DNA from: Salinilacustrithrix flava
GTDB lineage: Bacteria; Actinomycetota; Acidimicrobiia; Acidimicrobiales; Salinilacustritrichaceae
DNA length: 64,000 bases
Direction: 5' to 3'
Assembly (NCBI GenBank): GCA_024128875.1
Contig: JAMYFF010000005.1
Location: forward strand, 186,001-250,000
Positions 35,411-43,701 of the stretch are shown piece by piece. The position numbers and the translations under genes were made by a program. Numbering within the stretch: position 1 is the first letter of the stretch; every line of letters starts with the position of its first letter. The notes under the pieces were generated by a model that did not search any database, was not told the origin of the DNA, and saw only the letters and a list, made by a program, of their open reading frames with translations.

Positions 35411-35439
35411 CGGAGATCCGCCGGTCGCGCGCCCCGCGC

Positions 35440-37536
35440 TCAGCTGGCGAGGTGGCTGCCGGCGCTCCCGTGGACGGCGTGCTCGTGGGCGACGCACGCG
35501 GGTCCGCCCAGGTCGAGCTCGGCGGCCGGCAGGGGATGACCGAGGTGGAAGCCCTGGCCCACGTCGCAGCCGGCGGAGCGCAGGTAGTCGGTGGCGTCGC
35601 AGCTCTCGATCCCCTCGGCCACGACCTGCAGGCCGAGCCGGCGGCTCAGGGCGATGATCGTCTCCACGATGTCGTGGTCCACGGCGCCGCAGTCGTCGCC
35701 GATGAAGGACCGATCGATCTTCAGCTCGGTCACCGGCAGCATCCGCAGGTAGGTGAGCGAGCTGTACCCGGTGCCGAAGTCATCCACCGAGAAGCGCACC
35801 CCGAGGTCGGACAGCCGGCGCATCACGCTCAGCGCCGTCTCCGGATCGGCCATCACCGTCTGCTCGGTCACCTCGAGCACCAGCCGCTCGCTCGCGACGC
35901 CCTCCGCCACGAGGGCGGCCTGCACGTGGTCGGCGAAGGAAGGATCCTGCAGGCTCGACGGTGACAGGTTGACCGCCACCGACAGGTCGTGGCCCTGCTC
36001 CGTCCACGCCCGGGCCTGGGCCAGTGCGGTGTCGATGACCCACCGGGTGATGGCGTGGATGGCGCCGGTGTCCTCGGCCAGGGGGAGGAAGCCGTCGGGC
36101 GGGATGAGCCCCCGGGTGGGGTGGAACCACCGCAGCAGCGCCTCCGCGCCGATCAGCCGGCCGGAGGCGAGGTCGTACTTCGGCTGGTAGTGCAGCTCGA
36201 ACTGGTCGAGCTCGATGGCATCGATCAGCTCCGAGCTGAGGGCGAGCCGCTCGATGCTCCGCTCCCGGTCACGGTGGTCGTACACCGAGGGACCGGAACG
36301 CTCCCGCTTGGCTCGGTACATGGCGGCGTCCGCAGCCCGCAGGAGGCCCTCGCCGGTCGTGCCGTGCTCCGGGGCGAAGGCGATCCCCACGGACGCGGAC
36401 AGGCGGAAGCGGCTGTTCCCGTGCTCGATGGGTTCCTGCAGGGTGCTGACGATGCGGTCCACCGTGGCCCGGATGTCCTGCAGCTCGCCGGCCTGGGGCA
36501 GGACGAGCACGAACTCGTCGCCCCCGACCCGCCCGACCGTGTCGCCGGAGCGCACCGAGCGCCGGATCCGGTCGGCGATCTCGGCCAGCACCACGTCGCC
36601 GACGGCGTGGCCGAGGGAGTCGTTGATGTCCTTGAACCGGTTGAGGTCGAGCATCACCACGGCCGTCGGCCCCCGCTGCACCGCCTGCTTGATGCGGTCC
36701 TCGATCAGGGTGCGGTTGGCCAGACCGGTCAGGGAGTCGTGCAGCGCCATGCGCCGCAGGCGCGCCGATGCCGCGATGCGATCGGTCACGTCGCGGGCGT
36801 TCACCACCACGCCCGCGATGGCGGGTTCGTCGAGGCGCGACGTGGCGATCGCCTCCAGGTGCCGCCAGGCGCCGTCCTGGTGCCGGACGCGGAAGGTCGC
36901 GCTCGACCCCTCCCCCAACGGTCCGTGGCGGAGCCGGCCGATGAGGCGCTCGATGACCATCGTGTCGTCGGGGTGGAGCCAGCGGCGCACGTCGGTGCCG
37001 GCGACCTCCTCGACCTCGCGGCCCAGGACCGCAGCCGTCGCCGGGCTCACGTAGGTCAGGCGACCCTCGGCCGACACGATGGCCACGATGTCCGCGCTGT
37101 TCTGCACCAGCGCCCGGTAGCGGACCTCCGAGGCGCGCAGCTTGGCCTCGGCGTCGAGCCGGGCGGTGATGTCCTCCACCACCACGAGTGCGCCGGCCAC
37201 GTCACCGAGCAGGTAGGGCGTGGCCGCTGCCGCCACCCACGCATCGGTCCCGTCGGCCCGCCTGATGCGGTACCGGTGGCGCTCGGAGGGTTCGCCGGCC
37301 AGGACGCGCACCATCTGCGCGACGACCATCTCGAGGTCGTCGGGGTGGATGAAGTCGACCAGCTGGCGGCCCTTCAGCGCCTGGAGGTCCTCGACCCGCA
37401 CGAGGTCCACGACCGCCTGGGTCGCGAACACGATGGTGCCGTCGACGTGGATGAGCATCGGCATGTCGAGCTGCTCCACCAGCTCGCGGTACCGCCGATC
37501 GCCCGTGTCGCTGCCCGGCTGGACTTCGAAGAACAT
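35440..37536 (-). CDS. PAS-PAS-GGDEF-EAL cyclic-di-GMP signalling protein
   Basis: A 698-residue soluble protein. Two PAS domains (about 15-130 and 137-255) are followed by a diguanylate cyclase domain with intact GGDEF at 338-342 and an inhibitory I-site RSGD (329-332) exactly five residues before it. An EAL phosphodiesterase domain follows, with EAL at 465-467, LEVTEQT and DDFGTGYSS (585-593). All catalytic signatures look intact, so it may both make and break c-di-GMP. No membrane segment is present, so the PAS domains would sense a cytosolic cue. AGGCGGAA upstream of ATG 37536 is a ribosome-binding site. Confidence 0.95.
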   Translation of the reverse strand: MFFEVQPGSDTGDRRYRELVEQLDMPMLIHVDGTIVFATQAVVDLVRVEDLQALKGRQLVDFIHPDDLEMVVAQMVRVLAGEPSERHRYRIRRADGTDAWVAAAATPYLLGDVAGALVVVEDITARLDAEAKLRASEVRYRALVQNSADIVAIVSAEGRLTYVSPATAAVLGREVEEVAGTDVRRWLHPDDTMVIERLIGRLRHGPLGEGSSATFRVRHQDGAWRHLEAIATSRLDEPAIAGVVVNARDVTDRIAASARLRRMALHDSLTGLANRTLIEDRIKQAVQRGPTAVVMLDLNRFKDINDSLGHAVGDVVLAEIADRIRRSVRSGDTVGRVGGDEFVLVLPQAGELQDIRATVDRIVSTLQEPIEHGNSRFRLSASVGIAFAPEHGTTGEGLLRAADAAMYRAKRERSGPSVYDHRDRERSIERLALSSELIDAIELDQFELHYQPKYDLASGRLIGAEALLRWFHPTRGLIPPDGFLPLAEDTGAIHAITRWVIDTALAQARAWTEQGHDLSVAVNLSPSSLQDPSFADHVQAALVAEGVASERLVLEVTEQTVMADPETALSVMRRLSDLGVRFSVDDFGTGYSSLTYLRMLPVTELKIDRSFIGDDCGAVDHDIVETIIALSRRLGLQVVAEGIESCDATDYLRSAGCDVGQGFHLGHPLPAAELDLGGPACVAHEHAVHGSAGSHLAS

Positions 37537-37703
37537 CGCTTCCGCCTATCCGGTCCCACCCGGCGCCGTCCGGCCCGCTGCCGGTCCTGTGGTTGCGCTG
37601 CCCGGTGCATCGGCACGGTGCGCCCGCGCCTGGATGTGACGTCCGCACCTCCCCGCATGGTCCAGGTGCACCATCGCGACGGTCCCAGGGCCGGGTGGTC
37701 ACA

Positions 37704-39161
37704 TCAGGCGGGCACCTCGATGCCGAGCTCGGCGGCCTTGGTCTCGACGGCGTCGGGGAAGATGTTCTTGATCAGGTAGAGGTCCTGGACGATGCGGTAG
37801 TCCGGCGCCATGCCCTTCGCGTAGCGCTCCATGTAGGCGAGCTGCTTGGCGACGAGCACCAGCTCACGCGGGCCCTTCGCGGCATAGCTGTCCATGAGGT
37901 CGATGCTCATCTTCATCATCTCGCCCAGGTTCATCCCGCCGATGCCGGCCTGGAGCATGGGGCCGAGGATCATCGAGAGGCGCATGCCGAGCTCCTCGTC
38001 GGAGCCGACGTCGTCGGGGAACACGCCGACCTTCCGGTAGGCCCGAGCGACGCGGGTGAAGTCCCCGTCGATCATGCAGGTGTAGAGGATGTCCTTGATC
38101 ACCTCCCGGTACTCGGGGGTGAGCTCGCCCATGATCCCGAAGTCGAGGAAGCTGGCCCGGCCGTCGGGCAGGAACCAGATGTTGCCGGCGTGCATGTCAC
38201 CGTGGAACGGGCCGTGCACGCACACCGACTCGATCCACACCTTGGCTCCCCAGCGCAGCATCAGCTCACCGTCGATGCCCTGGCGGGCCATGGCCTCGAA
38301 CTCGTCGAGCGGGGTGCCGGTCATGCGCTCCATGCAGATGGTGCGGGGCCCGCACCAGTTCCAGTGCACCTCGGGCGCAGTGATGTTCTCGTTGTCGCCG
38401 AAGTGCCCGATCTTGTCCCGGAACGCCGCCTGGCGCGTGGCCTCGAGCGCGGGCACGAGCTCCTGGAAGTTGACCTCGGCCGCGTCCTCGATGATGGCGA
38501 CCGGATCGACCGACGACAGCCTGTCCCACCGCTCGACCAGCCGGGCGATGCGCCACATGATCCGCAGATCGGCGGTGAACAGGGCCCGGATGCCCGGCCG
38601 CTGCAGCTTGAGCACCGCCTCGCGGCCGTCGGGCAGCACGCAGGCGTGGACCTGACCGATCGAGGCCGATGCCAGGGGCTCGTCGTCGAAGTGGCGGAAC
38701 AGCTCCTCCGGCGGGCGGCCCAGGTCCTCCTCCACGATCCGGCGGGCCGTGGCGCGGTCGAAGGCGGGCACCTCGTCGAGGGTGCGCTGGCAGGCGTCAG
38801 CGAGCGGCGCCGGGAACACGCCCGGCGAGGACGCCATGATCTGGCCGAGCTTCACGAACGCGGGGCCGAGCCGCTCGAAGGCGTCGACGGCCCCCGCGGA
38901 CGCGGCATCCCACCAGCCATCGGCTCCACGGCGACGGACGAGGGACCACCGGCGACGCAGCAGGGCGCGCACGATGCTCGACACCAACGTCCACCAGATG
39001 AGGGCACCGCGGCGGATCTCGGCCAGGCCCAGCACGGTGAGGTCCGGGGCGTCGACCCGCAGCGCCTCGGCGGGCGGGCCGTCGGCGTAGGGGCCGCGGA
39101 AGTCCGGGATGGGCTCGGGGGCGTCCGGTCCGATGGTGCCGACCGGTGCGGCTGCGCTCAT
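37704..39161 (-). CDS. ABC1/UbiB/AarF atypical kinase family protein
   Basis: A 485-residue protein. The family KxGQ motif appears as FVKLGQIMASSPG (about residues 110-122), followed by the Ala-rich loop EPLASASIGQVHA, the Lys-containing AVLKLQRPGI, the catalytic HGDMHAGNI and LDFGIMGEL. A hydrophobic segment near 50-65 may anchor it. Relatives support ubiquinone/menaquinone or isoprenoid lipid metabolism through an ATPase activity. Its start overlaps the end of lgt by 4 bases (ATGA), so it is in an operon with lgt and the upstream thioesterase gene. Confidence 0.93.
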   Translation of the reverse strand: MSAAAPVGTIGPDAPEPIPDFRGPYADGPPAEALRVDAPDLTVLGLAEIRRGALIWWTLVSSIVRALLRRRWSLVRRRGADGWWDAASAGAVDAFERLGPAFVKLGQIMASSPGVFPAPLADACQRTLDEVPAFDRATARRIVEEDLGRPPEELFRHFDDEPLASASIGQVHACVLPDGREAVLKLQRPGIRALFTADLRIMWRIARLVERWDRLSSVDPVAIIEDAAEVNFQELVPALEATRQAAFRDKIGHFGDNENITAPEVHWNWCGPRTICMERMTGTPLDEFEAMARQGIDGELMLRWGAKVWIESVCVHGPFHGDMHAGNIWFLPDGRASFLDFGIMGELTPEYREVIKDILYTCMIDGDFTRVARAYRKVGVFPDDVGSDEELGMRLSMILGPMLQAGIGGMNLGEMMKMSIDLMDSYAAKGPRELVLVAKQLAYMERYAKGMAPDYRIVQDLYLIKNIFPDAVETKAAELGIEVPA

Positions 39162-40012
39162 CGAGGGTTCTTCGACGCCCCCGTCTCGGTGTCCTGGCTC
39201 TCGCCCGCCTCGGCGTCTGCCGGACGGCGCTGCCACCACAGGAACCACAGGGCAGCCGCCACGATCGTGAGCCCGCTCACCCAGATGTTGACCCGCACGC
39301 CGGCGATGCGGGTGGCGGTGTCGATCCGCAGCGCCTCCACCCACAGCCGCCCGAGCGCGTACCCGCCGACGTAGAGCACGAAGAGCTGGCCGGGGCGGAG
39401 GACCTTGCGGCGGCCGAGGACGACGAGGATCGCGGCGAGGACCAGGTTCCACAGCGCCTCGTAGAGGAACGTGGGGTGGAAGGTCTCCACCGCCTCGTAG
39501 CCATCCGGACGGCGGTCGGGATCGATCTCCAGACCCCACGGCAGGTCGGTGGGCCGGCCGAACAGCTCCTGGTTGAACCAGTTGCCGAGGCGACCGATCG
39601 CCTGGGCGACCGGCAGCGCCGGCGCGACGGCATCCATCAGCGTCGGCACGTCGTAGCCCTTGCGGCGGGCCACGGCGACACCGACGATGGCGCCCAGCAG
39701 GATGGCCCCCGGGATGCCGAGGCCGCCCTCCCAGACCTTGACGATGTCCTCGGGGGCGTCGTCGAAGCGGTGCCAGTCGGTGACGACGTGGTAGAGCCGG
39801 GCGCCGACGAAGCCGGCCGGGATGGCCCACACGGCGACGTCGCCGATGGCGTCGGTGTCGTCTCCGGTGAGCGACGCCCAACGCCGGCGGGCGATCCCGA
39901 CGGCGACGATGGCGCCGATCGCGATGAACAGGCCGTAGGCCCGCAGCTCGAGCGGCCCGATCGAGATCGAGTTGTCGGGCGGGCTGGGCAGGGCGGCGAG
40001 GAGGGCGAGCAT
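39158..40012 (-). CDS. lgt: prolipoprotein diacylglyceryl transferase
   Basis: A 284-residue integral membrane enzyme with about seven helices. The signature GRLGNWFNQELFGRPT (about residues 136-151) with essential Arg and Asn, the LRAYGLFIAIG start and HPTFLYEALWNL are intact. Lgt transfers diacylglycerol from phosphatidylglycerol to the lipobox Cys of prelipoproteins, such as the one encoded at 6744-7385. The C-terminal tail is short and charged. ATG 40012 abuts the stop of the thioesterase gene (TGATG). Confidence 0.95.
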   Translation of the reverse strand: MLALLAALPSPPDNSISIGPLELRAYGLFIAIGAIVAVGIARRRWASLTGDDTDAIGDVAVWAIPAGFVGARLYHVVTDWHRFDDAPEDIVKVWEGGLGIPGAILLGAIVGVAVARRKGYDVPTLMDAVAPALPVAQAIGRLGNWFNQELFGRPTDLPWGLEIDPDRRPDGYEAVETFHPTFLYEALWNLVLAAILVVLGRRKVLRPGQLFVLYVGGYALGRLWVEALRIDTATRIAGVRVNIWVSGLTIVAAALWFLWWQRRPADAEAGESQDTETGASKNPR

Positions 40013-40902
40013 CAGCCGTTGCGCCCCTGCAGCTCGGAGGCGTGCGAGCTGAAGGCGGTGAGGGGATCGAAGTCCAGCTCCATCAGGGAAGCAGTCTGGC
40101 TCGCGACGGCGAGCAGCTGTCCGTCCTCGGTCCAGACGTTGGCGATGCCGTGCCCGTAGCTGCCCACGGCCAGGTTGGGCCGCAGGTCGAGCAGGATCCA
40201 CTCGGTCTCCGCGGCCGCCCCGATGCGGATGGTGTTGTCGAGGCTGGTGCCGGCCCCGGTGACCCCGCAGCCCCGGACGATGGAGAGCGGCACCAGGTCG
40301 GCCAGGTACCCGGCGATGGCCGGCGTCACCGGGCCGCGGTCGCTGCGGCGGAGCCACAGGCAGACCCGCCCGGGCCCCGGGTCGGGGTGCCGGCGGATCT
40401 CGGCGGTGCGGACCTCGACAGCGGTGTGCCACCCCGCTTCGCCGTGCCGGCCGCTGGGCCGGAACCCCACGTCCCCCTCACCGGGCGGGCTGACCTCGGG
40501 CCGCTCCTCGAAGGTGCCGGCCAGCCCGTCGGCCTTCAGCACGCCGCAGGCGCCGAGGGAGGCGAAGACCACGCCGTCGTCGGTGGTCGCGGTCACACGG
40601 ACCTGGCTCGTCCGTCGGCCGGCGGCCAGCACCTCGACCTGGAGGTCGACTGTGCGGCCGAGCATCGCGGTGGAGACGAACTGGGTCGTGCACCACAGCG
40701 CGTCCCGGCCGGTCTCGGCAGCGGCCGCGGCCACCGAGAGGGCCACGGCGGCGCCCCCGTAGAGGCGCTCGTCGGCGCGGGCCAGGCGGGAGGTGACGTC
40801 GAAGGCGAAGCGGCCCGATCCGACCTCGCGGAGCCCGAGGAAGTCCTCGTCGGCGGCGACCCGGGCGTCGTGGTCCATCGGCACGGCACCAGCATCGTCC
40901 AT
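40012..40902 (-). CDS. thioesterase-superfamily protein (double hot-dog, TesB-like)
   Basis: A 296-residue protein with a TesB-type arrangement. The N-terminal hot-dog has LYGGAAVALSVAAAAAETGR and QVEVLAAGRRTSQVRVTAT. The C-terminal half has PLSIVRGCG and SLDNTIRIG, with YGHGIANVWTEDGQLLAVASQT as the second-domain helix/strand. It likely acts on acyl-CoA or a related thioester. It heads an operon with lgt and the ABC1 kinase gene, with one-base and four-base overlaps. ATG 40902 is chosen; ATG 40878 in frame is possible. It is divergent from the gene at 40970. Confidence 0.8.
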   Translation of the reverse strand: MDDAGAVPMDHDARVAADEDFLGLREVGSGRFAFDVTSRLARADERLYGGAAVALSVAAAAAETGRDALWCTTQFVSTAMLGRTVDLQVEVLAAGRRTSQVRVTATTDDGVVFASLGACGVLKADGLAGTFEERPEVSPPGEGDVGFRPSGRHGEAGWHTAVEVRTAEIRRHPDPGPGRVCLWLRRSDRGPVTPAIAGYLADLVPLSIVRGCGVTGAGTSLDNTIRIGAAAETEWILLDLRPNLAVGSYGHGIANVWTEDGQLLAVASQTASLMELDFDPLTAFSSHASELQGRNG

Positions 40903-40956
40903 GTCCGGACCTGCGCCACAACCGGCGCGCCCCGCCGCGATGCGTCGGGGCGCCCG

Positions 40957-40962
40957 TACCCT
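40957..40962 (+). promoter_or_regulatory. -10 element (TACCCT) for the gene at 40970
   Basis: TACCCT ends 7 bases before ATG 40970. A short inverted repeat GCGCCCCG/CGGGGCGC (40927-40934 and 40946-40953) lies just upstream and could be an operator. Confidence 0.45.
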
Positions 40963-40969
40963 TCGGGGG

Positions 40970-41629
40970 ATGGTGCCCGACGACGACCGCTCCACCCGAG
41001 ACGAGGTGCTGGCCGTGGTCCGCGCCGCGGCTGGGAAGGGCCTCGAGCTGGCCGGGACGGGTGCCGGCGCGCTGGGGAGCGGCGTGGACGAGGCCCTGCG
41101 GGTGCTGGTCGACCGGCGCGTCGAACGTGCGCTCCGCCCGTCTGCACCGGCGGTGTCGGCCACCGAGCTGGTCGATGCCCTCGGCACGAGCAGCTCCGCC
41201 ATGTCGCCGTGGCTGGGCGCGGGTGCGGCCCGCCTGGCACGCAGCGGCCGCGCCGCCCGGTTCGTGGGCGGGCGCACCCCCGTGGGCCTCGCCGTGCGCT
41301 TCGGGCCGGCGCTCTTCCAGGCGGTCAGCGCCAACCTGCGCGGGCTCGACGCCGCCATCGCCCACCTCGTCACCCGGGCCCGCGACCACCGGATCGACCC
41401 CGACCCCCGTCGCCTCCGCACCGCGGTCGTGCAGGCCCTCACCGGCGACCCGATCGACCCCGACGCCGAGGCCGACCCGTCCGCCCTCGCTCGCGTGTGG
41501 CTCGGCGACGCCGGCCGGAGCGTCGTCCCCTTCGGGCTCGGCCGCATCAACGGGCTGAACCGGGGCCGCACCCCCGACGCGGTCGCCGCCGCGCTCGCCT
41601 CCATCGACGTGCGCCACCTGCGCGACTGA
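40970..41629 (+). CDS. hypothetical Ala-rich protein, 219 residues
   Basis: No family recognised. The protein is rich in alanine and arginine, with an N-terminal helix (RDEVLAVVRAAAGKGLELAG), a glycine-rich hydrophobic middle (WLGAGAARLARSGRAARFVG) and a C-terminal charged region (TPDAVAAALASIDVRHL). No signal peptide is present. The hydrophobic middle may associate with membranes. The start is supported by the -10 hexamer 7 bases upstream. It is convergent with the CocE/NonD hydrolase, 13 bases apart. Confidence 0.7.
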   Translation: MVPDDDRSTRDEVLAVVRAAAGKGLELAGTGAGALGSGVDEALRVLVDRRVERALRPSAPAVSATELVDALGTSSSAMSPWLGAGAARLARSGRAARFVGGRTPVGLAVRFGPALFQAVSANLRGLDAAIAHLVTRARDHRIDPDPRRLRTAVVQALTGDPIDPDAEADPSALARVWLGDAGRSVVPFGLGRINGLNRGRTPDAVAAALASIDVRHLRD

Positions 41630-41642
41630 GCCGGCCCGCGAC

Positions 41643-43685
41643 CTACACGAGGTCGCGGGGGATGGAGCGGTTCCAGTTCTGGGAGTGGACGCGCGGCTCC
41701 CCGTGCTGGCCGTACAGCTCGTACGCGTCCACCTGGGCGTTCACCTCGAACGTCGTCGGAGTGCAGGTGAGCACCGTCCGCGTGAGCACCGAGACACCCC
41801 AGTCGCCGCGCTCGATCCGCCGCTCCGTGCGAGTCTCACCGCGCGCCGAGCCCACGTCGTTGCCGCTGATCGAGAACCACTCGTTCGACACGCGGCGCAC
41901 CACCGTTCCGGTCTCGTCGATGCGGAAGGCTCCCTGGTCGTTGAAGATCTCCATCGTCGACGTGCCGGTCGCCAGGTCGCGGGTGGTGCGCCAGTGGTGC
42001 TCGCCCGCCTGCAGCCGGGTCGTCGGGTCGGGCGGTGACCCCTCCGGCTCACCGAACGGGCGCAGGTCGTCGTCCTCGGGCCGAGGCGCCCGCACCGGCA
42101 GCTCCAGCCGGCAGCCCTCGGTGTGCAACGTGAGGGTCACGGGTTCCGGAGCCGGCCAGGCGAGGGGCCAGTACGAGCTCGAGATCGACACCCGCAGGTG
42201 GTGGCCGGCCGGGAATCGCTGGGCGATGCCGTTCAACGGCACCTCCACCTGGTAGTGCTGGCCCGGTCGGAGCGGTTCGGGGTGCTCGTCGCTGTCCCGG
42301 TGCGTCAGGTTGAGGAGCCCGTAGGTCACCCGGCTCGCCTCGCCGTCCGGCGCCACGTCAGACAGCCGGACGGCGACCATGGCGACCGGCTGGTCGGCAG
42401 AGACGTCGAGGGTCACCGACGGTCGACCGAAGATCTCGAGGTCCTCGACCAGCGCATCGCTCTGGAACACCAGGGCACCGCCGTCCTCCTCTCGCTGGTC
42501 CGACGGCAGGTCGGGAGTGGCGGCGTAGGACGCCCACTTGCCGGCGAACATCCCCACGCTCAGCGGCGACCGGATCTGGACCGGGCCGTCGGGGCGGTCG
42601 TGGTCGCGCCGGTCGCGCACGAGGCCGCCGTCGACCAGGTCCCACCCGAGCCCCTCGATGCCCGGCGACGGCCAGCTCGGCTCGGCCACCCACCGGCCAG
42701 GTCGGGTGCCGGGGACGGGGTCGGGCGGCGTGCTGTCCTGCATCCACGCCCGCACCATCGGCTCCTCCATGACACCGGTGTCGTGGCCCTTCAGCCAGTG
42801 GTCCCACCACCGCACGAGCTCCTGCAGGAAGCCGATCGCGGGACCGGGCACCCCCATGTGGGGGTACTTGTGCCCCCAGGGGCCGATGAGGCCCTTGCGC
42901 GGGACCTCGAGGTTCTCCATCAGCCGGAAGATCGCGTTGGTGTAGCCGTCGGCCCAGCCGCCGACGGCCAGGACCGGGCACCCGATGGCGCGGTAGTCCT
43001 CGCACACCGAGGCCGGCTTCCAGTACTCGTCGCGGCGCTGGTGTAGGAGCCAGGTCTCGAGCCACAGGCCGCTGCCCTCGAGCCGCTCGAACCACATGTC
43101 GCGCCACCGGTCGCCGACCACATCGGGGTCGGGCGGGAGGCTGTTGAAGGCGAGCATGACGGTGGCCTCGGACAGGTTGTCCGAGAGCAGGCAGCCGCCC
43201 ATGTAGTGCATGTTGTCGTGGTAGAGGTCCTCCGTCGCCGAGGCGCTGACGATGGCCTTGAGCGCCGGCGGCCGGTGGGCAGCCACCTGCAGGGCGTTGA
43301 ACCCACCCCAGGAGATGCCCATCATGCCGACGCTCCCGTCGCACCACGGCTGGTCGGCCAGCCAGGCGATGACGTCGCATGCGTCCTCGTGCTCCACCGG
43401 GCGGTACTCGTCCACGAGCACGCCGTCGGAGTTGCCGCTCCCACGCAGGTCGACCCGTACGCAGGCGTAGCCGTGGCCGGCGAGGTACGGGTGGTTGCGC
43501 GCGTCGCGGGCCCGCGTCATGTCGCCGTGGCGGTACGGGATGTACTCGAGCACTGCGGGGACGGGGCGCTCCTCGGCATCGACGGGCAGCCAGATGCGAG
43601 CGGAGAGGCGGGCGCCGTCTCGCGCCGGGATGAACGTGTGCTCGATGACGCGCACCTCGCGCGGGAGCTCGGTCACGGTCTCCAT
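41643..43685 (-). CDS. CocE/NonD family hydrolase (X-Pro dipeptidyl-peptidase S15 type)
   Basis: A 680-residue enzyme. The alpha/beta core has DLRGSGNSDG, and the nucleophile Ser125 sits in GISWGG. The C-terminal jelly-roll typical of the PepX_C domain starts about residue 360 with DLEIFGRPSVTLDVSADQP and ends near 535. Members hydrolyse esters or amides, including cocaine esterase, glutaryl-7-ACA acylase and Xaa-Pro peptidases. About 140 extra residues after the jelly-roll (from LQAGEHHWRTTRD) are unusual for the family and may form an added domain. It lies 16 bases after an ATP-grasp gene on the same strand, an appealing ligase/hydrolase pair. Confidence 0.88.
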   Translation of the reverse strand: METVTELPREVRVIEHTFIPARDGARLSARIWLPVDAEERPVPAVLEYIPYRHGDMTRARDARNHPYLAGHGYACVRVDLRGSGNSDGVLVDEYRPVEHEDACDVIAWLADQPWCDGSVGMMGISWGGFNALQVAAHRPPALKAIVSASATEDLYHDNMHYMGGCLLSDNLSEATVMLAFNSLPPDPDVVGDRWRDMWFERLEGSGLWLETWLLHQRRDEYWKPASVCEDYRAIGCPVLAVGGWADGYTNAIFRLMENLEVPRKGLIGPWGHKYPHMGVPGPAIGFLQELVRWWDHWLKGHDTGVMEEPMVRAWMQDSTPPDPVPGTRPGRWVAEPSWPSPGIEGLGWDLVDGGLVRDRRDHDRPDGPVQIRSPLSVGMFAGKWASYAATPDLPSDQREEDGGALVFQSDALVEDLEIFGRPSVTLDVSADQPVAMVAVRLSDVAPDGEASRVTYGLLNLTHRDSDEHPEPLRPGQHYQVEVPLNGIAQRFPAGHHLRVSISSSYWPLAWPAPEPVTLTLHTEGCRLELPVRAPRPEDDDLRPFGEPEGSPPDPTTRLQAGEHHWRTTRDLATGTSTMEIFNDQGAFRIDETGTVVRRVSNEWFSISGNDVGSARGETRTERRIERGDWGVSVLTRTVLTCTPTTFEVNAQVDAYELYGQHGEPRVHSQNWNRSIPRDLV

Positions 43686-43701
43686 GCGTGGGTCCTCCGG
43701 A

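Noticed and set aside
35950..35985. TTGACC half-site followed by GGTC in the GGDEF/EAL gene
   Set aside because: It is within coding sequence, the half-sites are 10 bases apart, and similar TTGACC words occur as ordinary codons elsewhere.
37537..37703. 167-base gap between the GGDEF/EAL and ABC1-kinase genes as a hidden gene or RNA
   Set aside because: It has a GGTGCACC palindrome and several GC-rich words but no plausible small frame or strong fold; most likely the promoter of the GGDEF/EAL gene.
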